From assembly GCF_000739915.1 (NCBI RefSeq), contig NZ_BBJT01000007.1:1-64000 (forward strand): a stretch of DNA of 64,000 nucleotides, written 5' to 3'. Position numbers and translations under genes: made by a program. Origin of the DNA: Paenibacillus chitinolyticus NBRC 15660 (GTDB lineage: Bacteria > Bacillota > Bacilli > Paenibacillales > NBRC-103111). This document shows positions 17,696-27,980 of the stretch, one piece after another; position 1 is the stretch's first letter, and every line of letters starts with the position of its first letter. The notes under the pieces were generated by a model. It was not told the origin of the DNA, searched no databases, and saw only the letters and a list, made by a program, of their open reading frames with translations.

Positions 17696-19226
17696 GGGTC
17701 ACACCTTCCCGCTTCATACTGCCGGCCATCATCAGGCCAAGTTCCTGATCGTTCGTTTCTTCCGGCAGAACTTCCCCGACTATTTCCCCTTCGTAAATGA
17801 CCGCAATCCGGTCCGATACGTTCAAAATCTCATCCAGCTCGAAGGAGATAAGCAGTACCGCTTTACCCTGATCGCGCTGGGCGATAAGCTGTTTATGCAC
17901 GAATTCGATAGCGCCTACATCGAGTCCGCGGGTCGGCTGCGCCGCGATAAGCAGATCCGGATTCCGGTCGATCTCCCGGGCAATGATCGCTTTCTGCTGA
18001 TTCCCCCCGGAGAGAGAACGCGCTTTCGTGTGAATGCTCGGCGTACGGACGTCGAATGCTTCGATGAGCCGTTCCGCCTGCTTATCAATCGCTTCGTAGT
18101 TCAGGAAACCGCCGCGGTTAAAAGCGGGACGGTGGTACGTCTGGAGCACCATGTTCTCACTCATGGAAAAGTCCAGAACAAGCCCGTGTTTATGCCGATC
18201 TTCGGGAATATGGGACACGCCCGCTTCCGAAATATGACGCGGTGACCGGTTGACGATTTCTTTGTCCAGCAGCTTGATCGAACCGCTGTCCACTTTGCGC
18301 AGACCGGTCAGCGCTTCGATCAGCTCGCTCTGTCCGTTGCCGTCCACACCGGCGATTCCGAGGATTTCCCCGGCTTTCACGTCGAAGGACAATCCGTTCA
18401 GAACCGGCAGCCCGTCGTGCGACTTCGCCTTAATGTCGCGCACCTGCAGAACAGGGCCTTTCGGCTGCGCCGGCTTCTTGTCGACTTTGAAGGAGACGCT
18501 GCGCCCTACCATTTTCTCGGCCAGTTCGCGGGTCGTTGTCTCGGACGTTTTGACGGTATCGATCACTTTGCCTCTGCGGATGATCGTAACCGTATCGGAA
18601 ATTTGCATAATTTCCTTAAGCTTATGCGTAATGAGGATGATGGACTTGCCTTCCGCAACGAGACGTTTCATGATATCCATCAGCTCAGTGATTTCCTGGG
18701 GAGTCAGAACCGCTGTCGGTTCATCGAAAATAAGGATGTCAGCACCACGATAAAGCGTCTTCACGATTTCGACACGCTGCTGCATGCCGACGGAAATATC
18801 CTGTATTTTAGCATGGGGATTTACTTGAAGGCCGTACTGCTCGGATAGCTTTTTGACCTGCTCGGCAGCGGATTTGTAATCAATGTTCATGCCTTTCTTC
18901 GGTTCCATCCCCAAGATGATGTTCTCGGTGACGGTAAACGGCTGAACCAGTTTAAAATGCTGATGGACCATCCCGATTCCAAGCTCGATCGCCTTATTGG
19001 GGCTGTCGATCAGAACCGGCTGGCCATTGACTTCGATACCGCCTTCATCCGGCTGGTACAAGCCGAAAACAATATTCATCAAGGTCGATTTACCCGCACC
19101 GTTCTCTCCAAGGAGGGCGTGAATCTCCCCTTTTTGCAGCTTAAGAGAGATGGAATCGTTTGCGACAATTCCGGGAAAACGCTTTGTGATTTGCTTCAAC
19201 TCAACGACAGGGGTCGCTGCACTCAT
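17688..19226 (-). CDS. nupO: Nucleoside ABC transporter ATPase NupO-like (two nucleotide-binding domains)
   Basis: 512 residues with two ABC domains. The first has Walker A GENGAGKS, an ISVGMQQRVEIVK signature and Walker B LIFDEPTAVL. The second has GVDGNGQS, LSGGNQQKAIIAREI and LLIAAQPTRG, a degenerate Walker B as in sugar/nucleoside dual ATPases. The start is set at ATG 19226 (MSAATP), with AAGGGTGA upstream; the longer frame lacks a site. ATP-driven nucleoside uptake; middle of nupNOPQ. Confidence 0.93.
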   Translation of the reverse strand: MSAATPVVELKQITKRFPGIVANDSISLKLQKGEIHALLGENGAGKSTLMNIVFGLYQPDEGGIEVNGQPVLIDSPNKAIELGIGMVHQHFKLVQPFTVTENIILGMEPKKGMNIDYKSAAEQVKKLSEQYGLQVNPHAKIQDISVGMQQRVEIVKTLYRGADILIFDEPTAVLTPQEITELMDIMKRLVAEGKSIILITHKLKEIMQISDTVTIIRRGKVIDTVKTSETTTRELAEKMVGRSVSFKVDKKPAQPKGPVLQVRDIKAKSHDGLPVLNGLSFDVKAGEILGIAGVDGNGQSELIEALTGLRKVDSGSIKLLDKEIVNRSPRHISEAGVSHIPEDRHKHGLVLDFSMSENMVLQTYHRPAFNRGGFLNYEAIDKQAERLIEAFDVRTPSIHTKARSLSGGNQQKAIIAREIDRNPDLLIAAQPTRGLDVGAIEFVHKQLIAQRDQGKAVLLISFELDEILNVSDRIAVIYEGEIVGEVLPEETNDQELGLMMAGSMKREGVTHE

Positions 19227-19272
19227 GAAATCACCCTTACTAAGGTTATTGGTAGAAGGTCTGGAAAGTAAG

Positions 19273-19302
19273 AACAAGGCCAGTTATGCAACCAGCCTTG
19301 TT
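19273..19302 (-). promoter_or_regulatory. Stem-loop between nupN and nupO
   Basis: The stem AACAAGGC / GCCTTGTT (minus strand) has no T run. Its position after the gene for the binding protein suggests mRNA stabilisation, so more binding protein than ATPase is made, rather than full termination. Confidence 0.45.
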
Positions 19303-19377
19303 GTATGCTCCATCATAAAAACGTACATAAACATGCGTCATGGTACATGGTGAAAAAGGTGCAGCCTAAACGAAATC

Positions 19378-20418
19378 TTATTGCTCAGGTACTTTGATTT
19401 CGCCTTTGATGATTTTCTCTTTATATTCGTCAGCAAGCTTCAGCACATCCGCAGGAACGTTCTTGCTCGAAGTGGAAGCGAGGCCTACGCCGTTGTCTTT
19501 CAGACCAAGCGTTACAGGAGCGCCCGGCTTGAAGTTGCCGTCAACAACCATTTTGGAGTACTTCGTTACCGCTTCTTCAACGCCCTTAACCATGGAAGTC
19601 AGAGTCACTTGATCGCCGAATTCCAGGGATTGGTCTTTGTCTACGCCGATAACCCATACTTTTTTGCCTTGCTTGATGCGGTCGTTCGCTTCGTTGAAAA
19701 CACCGTTTCCTGTTGCTCCGGAGGAGTGGAAAATGATGTCCGCGCCGTCGTTGTACATAGTGGCTGCTGCCGCTTTGCCAAGGTCCGGCTTATCGAATGC
19801 GCCCGTGTAGTTGATCAGGACTTTAGCGTCTGGATTTACAGCCGCAACGCCCGCTTTGAATCCTGCTTCGAAACGTTTGATAACCGGAATGTCCATACCG
19901 CCGACAAAACCGATTTTGTTGGATTTCGTCATTTTCGCCGCTACTACGCCGACGAGGAAGGAACCTTCGTTTTCAGCAAAAGTGATGGATTGAACGTTCG
20001 GAGCTTCCACCACGTTATCGATGATAGCGAAGTTAGCCGTAGGGTTTTGCTGAGCTACGGTTTTCATAGCGTCCGCGATAACGAAGCCGATACCCCAAGT
20101 CAGGTTGTATTTACCTTGTACAAACTGGTTCAGGTTCGGAACATAGTCGGAATCCGCTTTACTTTGCAGATATTTCGTGGAGATGCCTGTATCTTTCTTC
20201 AGCTTCTCCAGCGCTTCCCAAGCGGATTGGTTAAAGGACTTGTCGTTTACGCCGCCAACGTCTGTTACCATGCCGATTTTCACATCGGACTTCTTCTCGC
20301 CGCCGGATGCATTGCCGCTAGGCGCTGCGCCGCCGTTGTCGGCTTTCTTGCCGCAGCCTGCGAGTACAAGCGTGAATGCCAGCATCATGACCAGCGACAG
20401 CTTGAAAAACTTCTTCAT
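19378..20418 (-). CDS. nupN: BMP-family nucleoside-binding lipoprotein NupN-like
   Basis: 346 residues. A lipoprotein signal ends in LAGCG (lipobox, Cys about 22), then a Gly/Ser linker, then the basic membrane lipoprotein (BMP) fold: VGGVNDKSFNQSAWEAL, IGFVIADAM, and the domain-swap GFVGGMDIPVIKRFEAGF. It captures nucleosides outside and hands them to NupPQ. GGGGG lies about ten bases before the ATG. First gene of the operon, with a stem-loop behind it. Confidence 0.93.
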   Translation of the reverse strand: MKKFFKLSLVMMLAFTLVLAGCGKKADNGGAAPSGNASGGEKKSDVKIGMVTDVGGVNDKSFNQSAWEALEKLKKDTGISTKYLQSKADSDYVPNLNQFVQGKYNLTWGIGFVIADAMKTVAQQNPTANFAIIDNVVEAPNVQSITFAENEGSFLVGVVAAKMTKSNKIGFVGGMDIPVIKRFEAGFKAGVAAVNPDAKVLINYTGAFDKPDLGKAAAATMYNDGADIIFHSSGATGNGVFNEANDRIKQGKKVWVIGVDKDQSLEFGDQVTLTSMVKGVEEAVTKYSKMVVDGNFKPGAPVTLGLKDNGVGLASTSSKNVPADVLKLADEYKEKIIKGEIKVPEQ

Positions 20419-20623
20419 AAAAGTAAAACCCCCTGTTTGGTTTTTGTAAGCCTAATTCCTGCATCTAGTATTGGATACGAGTTGTAAAAATATGTCGAGA
20501 GGACTAGGTTAATTATACCGCGTAACCGATTATACATCTTGGGTAATCCAAAATCCACAACTAAATATACTACGGTTAATTAAATTTTTTTGTCACCGCG
20601 AAAACGCTGCCAAGCCAGGCGGC

Positions 20624-20659
20624 AAAAGAGTCCCGCACCCCATGGGGTGCGGCTCTTTT
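20624..20659 (-). terminator. ilvA terminator
   Basis: On the minus strand AAAAGAGCCGCACCCC pairs with GGGGTGCGGGACTCTTTT across a two-base loop; it ends a few bases after the ilvA stop at 20665. Confidence 0.8.
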
Positions 20660-20664
20660 AGCGT

Positions 20665-21921
20665 TCAAATCAGTAAATTAAACAGGGTAGGATTGTTATT
20701 AATTTCGACATAATTAATATCTTTTTTGCATAATCTCGAGATGAGGCCTTCGTAATCGTCTTTGTTTTTCAGCTCGATGCCGACCAGGGCGGGAGCATTG
20801 TCCCGATTCGTTTTTTTCATATACTCAAAACGCGTGATGTCGTCGGTCGGTCCCAGCACTTCTTCCAGAAACTCGCGGAGTGCTCCCGCTCTCTGAGGAA
20901 AGTTGACCAGGAAGTAATGCTTGAGGCCTTCATAAATGAGAGACCGTTCCTTGATCTCCTGCATCCGGTCGATATCGTTGTTGCCTCCGCTGATCACACA
21001 TACTACGTTTTTACCCACAATTTGACTGCGGTAAGCATCCAGCGCCGCTACGGGGAGGGCTCCGGCCGGTTCGATGACAATGGCATTATTGTTGTACAGA
21101 TCCAGAATCGTCGTGCATTCCTTGCCCTCCGGCACCAGCACGATGTCATCCAGCACGCGCCGGCAGATTTCGAACGTCATTTCGCCGACCTGCTTGACCG
21201 CCGCTCCGTCGACGAACTTATCCACCGTCTCCAGAGTCACGACCCGGCCCGCCTCCATAGAGCGCTGCATGCCTGCGGCTCCTTCCGGCTCCACGCCGAT
21301 CACGGCGGTCTCCGGGGACACGGCCTTGACGTAAGCGCCGACTCCTGCCGCAAGTCCTCCGCCTCCGATGGAGGTGAAGATAAAATCAGGCGACACCGGC
21401 ATCTGATTCAGCACTTCAAGGCCGACTGTCCCCTGACCGGCAATCGTCCGCACATCGTCGAACGGATGAATGAAGACTTTATTCTCACGCTCGCAATAAA
21501 TACGGGCTTGAGTGGACGAATCGTCGAAAGTATCGCCGATCAAGACCACTTCGACGTAAGGGCCTCCGAACATTTTGACCTGAGAGATTTTCTGGCGCGG
21601 GGTAGTGGTCGGCATAAAGATCTTACCCTCGATCCCCAGGTGGTTGCAGGAATAGGCGACTCCCTGGGCATGATTGCCTGCGCTGGCGCATACGACGCCC
21701 CGGCTCCGTTCCTCCTCCGTCAAACTTTGAATGACGTTGTAGGCACCCCGTATTTTAAAAGAACGGACGACCTGAAGGTCCTCCCTTTTCAAATAAATAT
21801 TGCAGTCGTACTGCCTGGACAGAAGCTCGCTGCGCTGAAGCGGCGAAGGCTCAATAACCCGGCTTAGCGCATGGTTGGCGCGTATGATTTCTTCAACTGT
21901 GACAGTGCTCGGATTGCTCAC
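20665..21921 (-). CDS. ilvA: Threonine deaminase (biosynthetic, PLP)
   Basis: 418 residues, the short Bacillota form with one ACT-like C-terminal domain. PLP lysine in VVRSFKIRGAYN (about residue 57), SAGNHAQG loop, SIGGGGLAAG glycine loop, and a regulatory part from about 330 (KHYFLVNFPQRAGALREFL). It makes 2-oxobutanoate and ammonia from threonine for isoleucine synthesis; isoleucine feedback is typical. A GTG start at 21921 follows AAGGAAG. It stands alone, not in an ilv-leu operon, and no T-box leader is visible. Confidence 0.95.
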   Translation of the reverse strand: MSNPSTVTVEEIIRANHALSRVIEPSPLQRSELLSRQYDCNIYLKREDLQVVRSFKIRGAYNVIQSLTEEERSRGVVCASAGNHAQGVAYSCNHLGIEGKIFMPTTTPRQKISQVKMFGGPYVEVVLIGDTFDDSSTQARIYCERENKVFIHPFDDVRTIAGQGTVGLEVLNQMPVSPDFIFTSIGGGGLAAGVGAYVKAVSPETAVIGVEPEGAAGMQRSMEAGRVVTLETVDKFVDGAAVKQVGEMTFEICRRVLDDIVLVPEGKECTTILDLYNNNAIVIEPAGALPVAALDAYRSQIVGKNVVCVISGGNNDIDRMQEIKERSLIYEGLKHYFLVNFPQRAGALREFLEEVLGPTDDITRFEYMKKTNRDNAPALVGIELKNKDDYEGLISRLCKKDINYVEINNNPTLFNLLI

Positions 21922-22003
21922 GACAGGACTTCCTTTCCGATGTGGTAATGGTATTCCGATTATTGTAGCACAAGTCGGGCTTTTAGCGCTTGTCTCGGCC
22001 GAA

Positions 22004-22051
22004 AAATAAAGAAACCCGTTCCCCCGCTTAACAGGCCGGGAACAGGGTTTC
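22004..22051 (-). terminator. Terminator of the RND exporter gene
   Basis: The minus-strand stem GAAACCCTGTTCCC / GGGAACGGGTTTC is followed by CTTTATTTTT. It lies about 60 bases beyond the stop at 22113. Confidence 0.8.
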
Positions 22052-22112
22052 TTTTGGCGGAAGGTGATGGTTGACTGCCTGCGGAAGCGTAAGTCTGGGC
22101 GTTCGAGCAGCG

Positions 22113-25100
22113 TTAGTCCTCCAGTTCGGAAGCCGGGCGTCTGCGCCGGAATTTAACCAGAAATTCGTACACGACAGGTACGATGATGAGCGTCAGCAGC
22201 GTCGAAGAGATCAGACCGCCGATCACGGTAACGGCCAGTCCCTTGGAGATCAGACCGCCGCTTTCGAATCCGAAAGCCAGCGGCAGAAGCGCGCCGACGG
22301 TAGCGAGAGCCGTCATCAGAATAGGCCGCAGCCGGGTAGCGGCCGCCTCGAGGAGCGCCTCGCGCGTTCTCATGCCGGCCTTTTCGTTATGAATCACTCT
22401 GTCCAGCAGGACGATGGCATTCGTGACGACAATGCCGATCAGCATGAGCGCCCCCATCATGGCCGACACGCTCAAGGTCTCCCCTGTCACAAGAAGGGCC
22501 ACGATGGCGCCGATGATCGTGAAAGGCAGCGAAAACAGGATCGCAAACGGAGTCAGCGCTCCTCCGAAGAACATAACGAGCACCAGATACACAATCGCGA
22601 TGGCTGCGATCATGGCGAGACCGAGCTGAGAGAAGGTCTCATTGATCTGCTCCGTTACACCTCCGAAATCGACGCGTACGGACGACGGGAGACCCAGCTT
22701 GTCAATCTCGCTCTTCAGTCCTGTGGAGGCCGCGCCCACATCCTTGGAAGTAATATCTGCCGACACTTCGGCGTACAGCTTCGTATCCCGGTGGGTAACC
22801 GCATTGGGCGACAGGCCCTCCTCTACTTTGGCCACGTCCTTAAGAGGAACCTCCACACCAAGCGGGGACGTGATCGTGCTGTTTTCGATCGCGGAAAGAT
22901 CCGCGTACGTTTTTTTGTCGGCTTGTACGTAAACCTCGACCTCTTTGCCCTCGACGCCAACTTTGGCCAGAACGGGTCGCTCGCGATCCCGGCTGAAAGC
23001 CGTCGCGATCTGACCGGCCGTTAGGCCGAGCTTGCTGAGTTTGGCCGGGTCCGCGACAATCGTGTACTGGCCGTACGATTCAGACAGGCTGGAGGCTACC
23101 TTATCGAATTCCGGCCGATTCTTCATCAGAGCCTGAATTTTATCCGCAGCGGTTCGGATCTCGTCGAGCTTCTCTCCGTATACGTAGAGACTCAGCTTGC
23201 TGCCCCCTACGCCGCCGCCCATATCCATCGGTTTCCAGCTTCCATGAACGGTGTCCGTCAACCCTTGGACCAGCCTCTTTTTCTCAGCCGTGAAATCGGC
23301 GAATTCGGGATCGTATTCCACATAAAAAAGCGCGGACTTGGACGGCCCGGGCGACATCGGATTCTGACCGCCTACCGAGTATTGCAAATTACGGACACCG
23401 CTGCGCCCAAGCACATATTTCTCCGCTTCCAGCGCCTTACTCTTCACATCGTCCAGCGTCTCGCCCGGGGAAGGCGTGTAGGTCACCATGGCGTATTTCT
23501 GCTCTTCCTCCGGAAGAAAACTGACGCCGACCCGTGTAGCCAGCAGCAAGCTTCCCGCCAGCAGGAGAATAGCCGTGCCGAAAGCGATAAGTTTATGATT
23601 CAACGTCTTGTCCAGGACCCGCCTGTAAAAACGCCCCAGACGGCCGGTTTCGTCATGGCCGCGCCGGTTTTGGCCTTTGTCCCGGACGCGGCGTAACCGG
23701 ACCGATTCGGCCGGGTCCATGCCAAGCGGAAGGGCAGCGGACGCGCCGCCTTCCGCAAAGGCGGGAACCGGAGCCGGGCCCATACGTTCCAGCCTGCGGC
23801 GGAACATGGAATGCCCCAGCATCGGCACGATGGTGATCGCGACGAGCAGCGAAGCAAGCAGCGCGAATACCATCGTCAGGGCGAAGGGCAGGAACAGCTG
23901 CCCGACGGGACCGCTCACGAAGCCGAGCGGGAGAAAGACCGCAATCGTCACGAGGGTCGACGAGAAGATGGGCATAAACATCTCCCGCGTCGCTTCGCGG
24001 ATAAGGGCTTTGCCCCGCAGAGGCTCGGACGGACTGGACATCCGCCGGTAGATGTTCTCGATGACGACAATCGAGTCGTCCACCACGCGGCCGATGGCGA
24101 CTGTCATCGCTCCCAGCGTCATGATGTTCAGCGTGATGTCCATCTGCTGCAGCAGCAGGATGCCGATGAGCAGCGACAGCGGAATCGAAACGATGGAAAT
24201 CAGTGTCGTCCGCCAGTTGCGCAGGAACAGCATGATGACCAATACGGCGAATAAAGCGCCGAATACGGCTTTGCTCAGCATCGTGTTGACCGAATCCTCG
24301 ATTGGCTTGCCCTGGTCAAGCATGATCACGGTCTCCACACCGCTGTTCGCCTGCCGGAATTTGTCGGCCTCCTCCTTGACGGCGTTCACGACATCAACCG
24401 TGTTTGCGTCCGGCGCCTTCACGACCTGGATGCCGATGGACTCCTTGCCGTTCGTGCGGGAGATCGAGTCGGCCCGGTCGGCCAGCTCGATTGCCGCCAG
24501 CTCGGCAAGCTTCACGGTCGGCAGACCGGCCGCCCCCGCAGGCGCCGATGCTGCGCCGCCCGTCCTGCCGGCGCCTGCGGCACTGCCCGGGGCCGCTGCC
24601 GCGCCCGCACCGGGCGCTCCGCCCGAAGCCGCTCCGCCGTGGGCACCTGGTGCTCCCCCTGCGCCCCCGGCTGCCGGACCTGCTGCACCCGCCGCACCGG
24701 CTCCGCCCGGAACGAGCGGAATCTCCAGATTCCGCAGGTCGTCCAGGCTCTTCACGTTGCCGTCGACGACGAGGGTTTTCTCGGTCCGTCCGACTTCGTA
24801 GAGGCCTAGGGGGACTTGGACAGCCGCCCCCTGAACGATCCCTTTGACCGTATCCTCGCTCAGCCCGTAAGTCTTAAGCTTGTCCCGCTCAAAGGTCAGA
24901 CGGACTTCCTGCTGGTGCTGGCCCGAGATCTCCACGCTTGCCGCACCCGGAACCCCTTCGAGCGCAGGAAGCAGATCGCTTTCGATCTGCCGGGTCAGCT
25001 CGTCGAGCGACTGCTTGTCCCCCGCCACGCTCAGCGATACGACAGGAAATGCGTTTATATTGATTTTGGACACTTTCGTTTCCTGCGCCCCGCTGGGAAG

Positions 25101-25451
25101 CACAAAATCGGCGACGGCTTCTTTCACTTCGGAAACGGCCTTGTCCATGTCCTTCTTGTACGAATATTCCATCACGATGGAAGATACGTTTTCCATGGAT
25201 GTCGAACTTACAACGTCTACACCGTCCAGGCTCCGGACCTTCTGCTCGAGAGGGCCCGTGATCCGGTCGGCCACTTCTTCCGGCGCGGCGCCGGGATATA
25301 CCGTTGTAACGGTAAGAACAGGCACTTCCAGATTCGGAAGCGTCTCCTGCTTCATGCTGAGACCGGCGTAAATGCCCGCGGCCGTCACAAGAATCGTAAG
25401 CAACCAGATAACCAGCTTATTGTTCAGAGAATACCGGATAATCCCTCTCAC
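22113..25451 (-). CDS. RND-family efflux pump (AcrB/SwrC type)
   Basis: About 1112 residues with the RND layout: one N-terminal helix, a large extracytoplasmic domain, a central helix block (TMs with GRVVDDSIVVIENIYRR, whose Asp pair is the proton relay), a second loop domain and the final helices. It resembles SwrC/YerP of B. subtilis (surfactin export); no membrane-fusion-protein gene is next to it. The GTG at 25451 is used since ACAGGAG lies eight bases upstream. Residues about 248-309 are an almost pure Gly/Ala/Pro insert not normally present in the pump. Proton-driven export of a lipophilic compound is inferred. Confidence 0.9.
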   Translation of the reverse strand: MRGIIRYSLNNKLVIWLLTILVTAAGIYAGLSMKQETLPNLEVPVLTVTTVYPGAAPEEVADRITGPLEQKVRSLDGVDVVSSTSMENVSSIVMEYSYKKDMDKAVSEVKEAVADFVLPSGAQETKVSKININAFPVVSLSVAGDKQSLDELTRQIESDLLPALEGVPGAASVEISGQHQQEVRLTFERDKLKTYGLSEDTVKGIVQGAAVQVPLGLYEVGRTEKTLVVDGNVKSLDDLRNLEIPLVPGGAGAAGAAGPAAGGAGGAPGAHGGAASGGAPGAGAAAAPGSAAGAGRTGGAASAPAGAAGLPTVKLAELAAIELADRADSISRTNGKESIGIQVVKAPDANTVDVVNAVKEEADKFRQANSGVETVIMLDQGKPIEDSVNTMLSKAVFGALFAVLVIMLFLRNWRTTLISIVSIPLSLLIGILLLQQMDITLNIMTLGAMTVAIGRVVDDSIVVIENIYRRMSSPSEPLRGKALIREATREMFMPIFSSTLVTIAVFLPLGFVSGPVGQLFLPFALTMVFALLASLLVAITIVPMLGHSMFRRRLERMGPAPVPAFAEGGASAALPLGMDPAESVRLRRVRDKGQNRRGHDETGRLGRFYRRVLDKTLNHKLIAFGTAILLLAGSLLLATRVGVSFLPEEEQKYAMVTYTPSPGETLDDVKSKALEAEKYVLGRSGVRNLQYSVGGQNPMSPGPSKSALFYVEYDPEFADFTAEKKRLVQGLTDTVHGSWKPMDMGGGVGGSKLSLYVYGEKLDEIRTAADKIQALMKNRPEFDKVASSLSESYGQYTIVADPAKLSKLGLTAGQIATAFSRDRERPVLAKVGVEGKEVEVYVQADKKTYADLSAIENSTITSPLGVEVPLKDVAKVEEGLSPNAVTHRDTKLYAEVSADITSKDVGAASTGLKSEIDKLGLPSSVRVDFGGVTEQINETFSQLGLAMIAAIAIVYLVLVMFFGGALTPFAILFSLPFTIIGAIVALLVTGETLSVSAMMGALMLIGIVVTNAIVLLDRVIHNEKAGMRTREALLEAAATRLRPILMTALATVGALLPLAFGFESGGLISKGLAVTVIGGLISSTLLTLIIVPVVYEFLVKFRRRRPASELED

Positions 25452-25591
25452 TATTTTCACTCCTGTCTGTTCGTCAGAATGTATGCTGTAAAAACAGTGA
25501 CTCCTCAAATAAGGGAATCTCCCTGAGCAACTGGCGCCCGATTCAATTCCGATCCGTTACGGAGGTCTCCTGCCTATTCTCCTTTTTTCCC

Positions 25592-25621
25592 AAAAAAAAG
25601 ACTGCCGAACCCGGCAGTCTC
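25592..25621 (-). terminator. Terminator of the SLH-protein gene
   Basis: The minus-strand stem AGACTGCCGGG / TTCGGCAGTCT is followed by a T8 run, 38 bases beyond the stop at 25659. Confidence 0.88.
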
Positions 25622-25658
25622 TTAATTTTTTATGGAGTTGTGTGCAGCGGACTGGAAG

Positions 25659-27980
25659 TTAACGCTTCTGCAAATACCGATAGAAGGCTGTTGCCGCCTG
25701 GGCGCGCGTCACCTCAAGTTTCGGACTGAACTTGCCCCCGTCCGCGCTCATGATACCCATTCCGGTCACAATGGCTGCGTTTCCGATGTTTTTAAGTTCG
25801 GAAGCGTCCGTAAAATTACGGTTAAAGACGTTATCGAACTCCGTCAGCTTCTTGTAGTTCAGCGCACGGACGATCAGCGAAGCCATTTCCTCGCGGGTAA
25901 TCGGCTGATCCGGATTGAACTCGTCGGACGTCCGGTCGATCCATTTGCGGTCCAGAGCCGTTTCCACGTAAGAGAAATACGCATTGCTTTTCTCCACGTC
26001 TTTGAACGAGTTTTTGCGGCCATCCATCGCTCCCGCCGGATAATATCCGCCTCCGCTGTCTGCGATGACGAGCATCTTGATAAGCTCTCCGCGCTTGATG
26101 GACTGATCCGGCTTGACCTTGCCGTCCTTCACTTCAAGGGCTTGATAATCGAGCATCAGTTGGAGCTCGTTTTGCGCCCAGTGGCCGGCGATATCGTCAA
26201 CCTTCACCGGCTCCAGAGAGATCACCTCGCCGTTGTCTCGGCTGCGCCATTTGCCGCTCTCCGCATCAAGGAAATAAGCGACGTTTTCGTATTTGTTCTC
26301 CAGCGTGTAAACAAGCTGGGCTTTTTGATTTTGGTTGTCCGTCGGATATTTACCGGAAGCTGCGAGAACATTATAGCGCTCGACAGGAATTCCCGGAGGA
26401 ATTTGACCTTCTAAGCCTACGCTCTGGTAAACCAGGCGAAGCTGGTATTGGGAAAGCAGCAGCTCTTTCGCTTTATCTTTATCCAGCACGGCCGGTTTCT
26501 TTGCCGGGAACGCCAGCTTGCTTATATTCACGTAGCTGTTCTGGACTTCGCCCGTACGTTTATCCACACCTACATGAATATTGTCGTTCTCTACCCGGAC
26601 CCCGTCAATGAACCGGGAGAACAGGAAGGTATACGTGTAATCCTGGTCGATCCCGACAAGTTTGCTGTCCGTTTTGGGGGCTTCCGTCGTTTCCAGCACC
26701 AGCTGATGCGCATAGGAAGGGTTCGTTTTCTTTACGAAGTCAACCGCCTTCCCTTTCGCTTCCTCAAAGGAAACCTTAACTTCCTCCGGCTTGATCGTAC
26801 GGTTAGAACTATAGTCATAATGGGAGAAGTTCGTCAGTTCACCGGTTTTGGCGTCGATAGCCAGAGACACGTACCCTCTGTTATCCTTCGCTCCGTCTTT
26901 ACCCGGAAGCGCCCATTGGAAATTCCAGTTAGCGTCCGTCTGTTTCGTGGATTCGTTCTCGTATTCGCTGTAGTTCGCTTCTTCAAGCTTGGCATCCGCC
27001 GGGATTTTCACCAGCTGCTGGGCCCGTTTAAGCGCCGATTCCTTCGTAGTCACCGCCGTTCCCGTGCCGCTCTGAGGCTGTTCGGTCAATGTCTTGACAG
27101 CGGCGGGAGCTTTGCTCTCATACAGCGGCTTGCCTGTTTTGGCATCAAGCTGAAGAGCCGCCATACTGTATGAAATCGCCGGTTTGAGCTCCTTCGACTG
27201 GTAAGGAATGAGGTACTGAAGCACCGGTTCCGCTTGATTGCGGAATGCTTTGTCAGCCTGCTCCGGGGTGATGACGCCTTCCTTTTTATCGAAAGCCGCA
27301 TCCTTATCCCAATACACGCGGTAATCGGAAAGACGGCCTTCGCTGTCTACGGCCACCGTGATATTGTTTTGAGGGAAAGGAACCCCGTCCACGACCCTAT
27401 CAAAAGAAAACCGATAGTCCTCGTAAACATTCAGCGGGGTTTTGCGGGAAGATTCGCGCAGGTCGTTGTACTTCACCTGCTTTTGAAGCTCCGGACTTAA
27501 TTTTGCTATGTAATCGGATGCGATGGTTTTAGCTTGATCCAAGCTGGTTTTCGGCGGGTAAACGGGCTTGCTGTCGGGATTTTTGCTGCTGAAATTGTAC
27601 CCGAGCAAAGCACCGGAATCCGCGTCGAGACTATAAGACAAATAAGAATAGTAATCTTTCTTTTCTTTGTGGCTAAAATTCAGGTTCCACGTTTTTGCAG
27701 GCTTGCCCCCGAATCCCCGGGACATGCTTAAATTAGCCCCCTGCAAAGAGAAGCCTTCCGGCAGGGCAACGTATTTTTTAGCCAGCTCGACGGCCTGCTC
27801 TTTAGTTACCTTTACCTCTTCCTGGGAAATGTCGATCTGCTCTTTCCCTTGATCCGAAACCGGATTCGCAATAGTTGCGGACGCCCCCGTAACCGCCTTG
27901 CTCGCCATAACCGGCGTAACCGTGCCGAACAGCAGTGCGGAAGTAACCACTGCCGTACCTGCTTTCAGAATAATTTTCAA
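25659..27980 (-). CDS. Exported YcdB/YcdC-domain protein with C-terminal SLH domains
   Basis: About 773 residues. TTG 27980 is chosen (GGAGGCAGG eight bases upstream), giving a signal peptide ending near VMASKA. Two long YcdB/YcdC-like repeats follow (about 40-310 and 330-590), each with VTKEQAVELAKKYV- or ALKRAQQLVKIPA-type PepSY-like starts. Three SLH motifs at the end (about 590-770; AGHWAQNELQLML, SFKDVEKSNAYFSYV, NFTDASELKNIGNA) bind pyruvylated wall polymer. It is a cell-surface protein, perhaps an inhibitor or chaperone of a surface protease; the function is not known. Confidence 0.85.
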   Translation of the reverse strand: MKIILKAGTAVVTSALLFGTVTPVMASKAVTGASATIANPVSDQGKEQIDISQEEVKVTKEQAVELAKKYVALPEGFSLQGANLSMSRGFGGKPAKTWNLNFSHKEKKDYYSYLSYSLDADSGALLGYNFSSKNPDSKPVYPPKTSLDQAKTIASDYIAKLSPELQKQVKYNDLRESSRKTPLNVYEDYRFSFDRVVDGVPFPQNNITVAVDSEGRLSDYRVYWDKDAAFDKKEGVITPEQADKAFRNQAEPVLQYLIPYQSKELKPAISYSMAALQLDAKTGKPLYESKAPAAVKTLTEQPQSGTGTAVTTKESALKRAQQLVKIPADAKLEEANYSEYENESTKQTDANWNFQWALPGKDGAKDNRGYVSLAIDAKTGELTNFSHYDYSSNRTIKPEEVKVSFEEAKGKAVDFVKKTNPSYAHQLVLETTEAPKTDSKLVGIDQDYTYTFLFSRFIDGVRVENDNIHVGVDKRTGEVQNSYVNISKLAFPAKKPAVLDKDKAKELLLSQYQLRLVYQSVGLEGQIPPGIPVERYNVLAASGKYPTDNQNQKAQLVYTLENKYENVAYFLDAESGKWRSRDNGEVISLEPVKVDDIAGHWAQNELQLMLDYQALEVKDGKVKPDQSIKRGELIKMLVIADSGGGYYPAGAMDGRKNSFKDVEKSNAYFSYVETALDRKWIDRTSDEFNPDQPITREEMASLIVRALNYKKLTEFDNVFNRNFTDASELKNIGNAAIVTGMGIMSADGGKFSPKLEVTRAQAATAFYRYLQKR

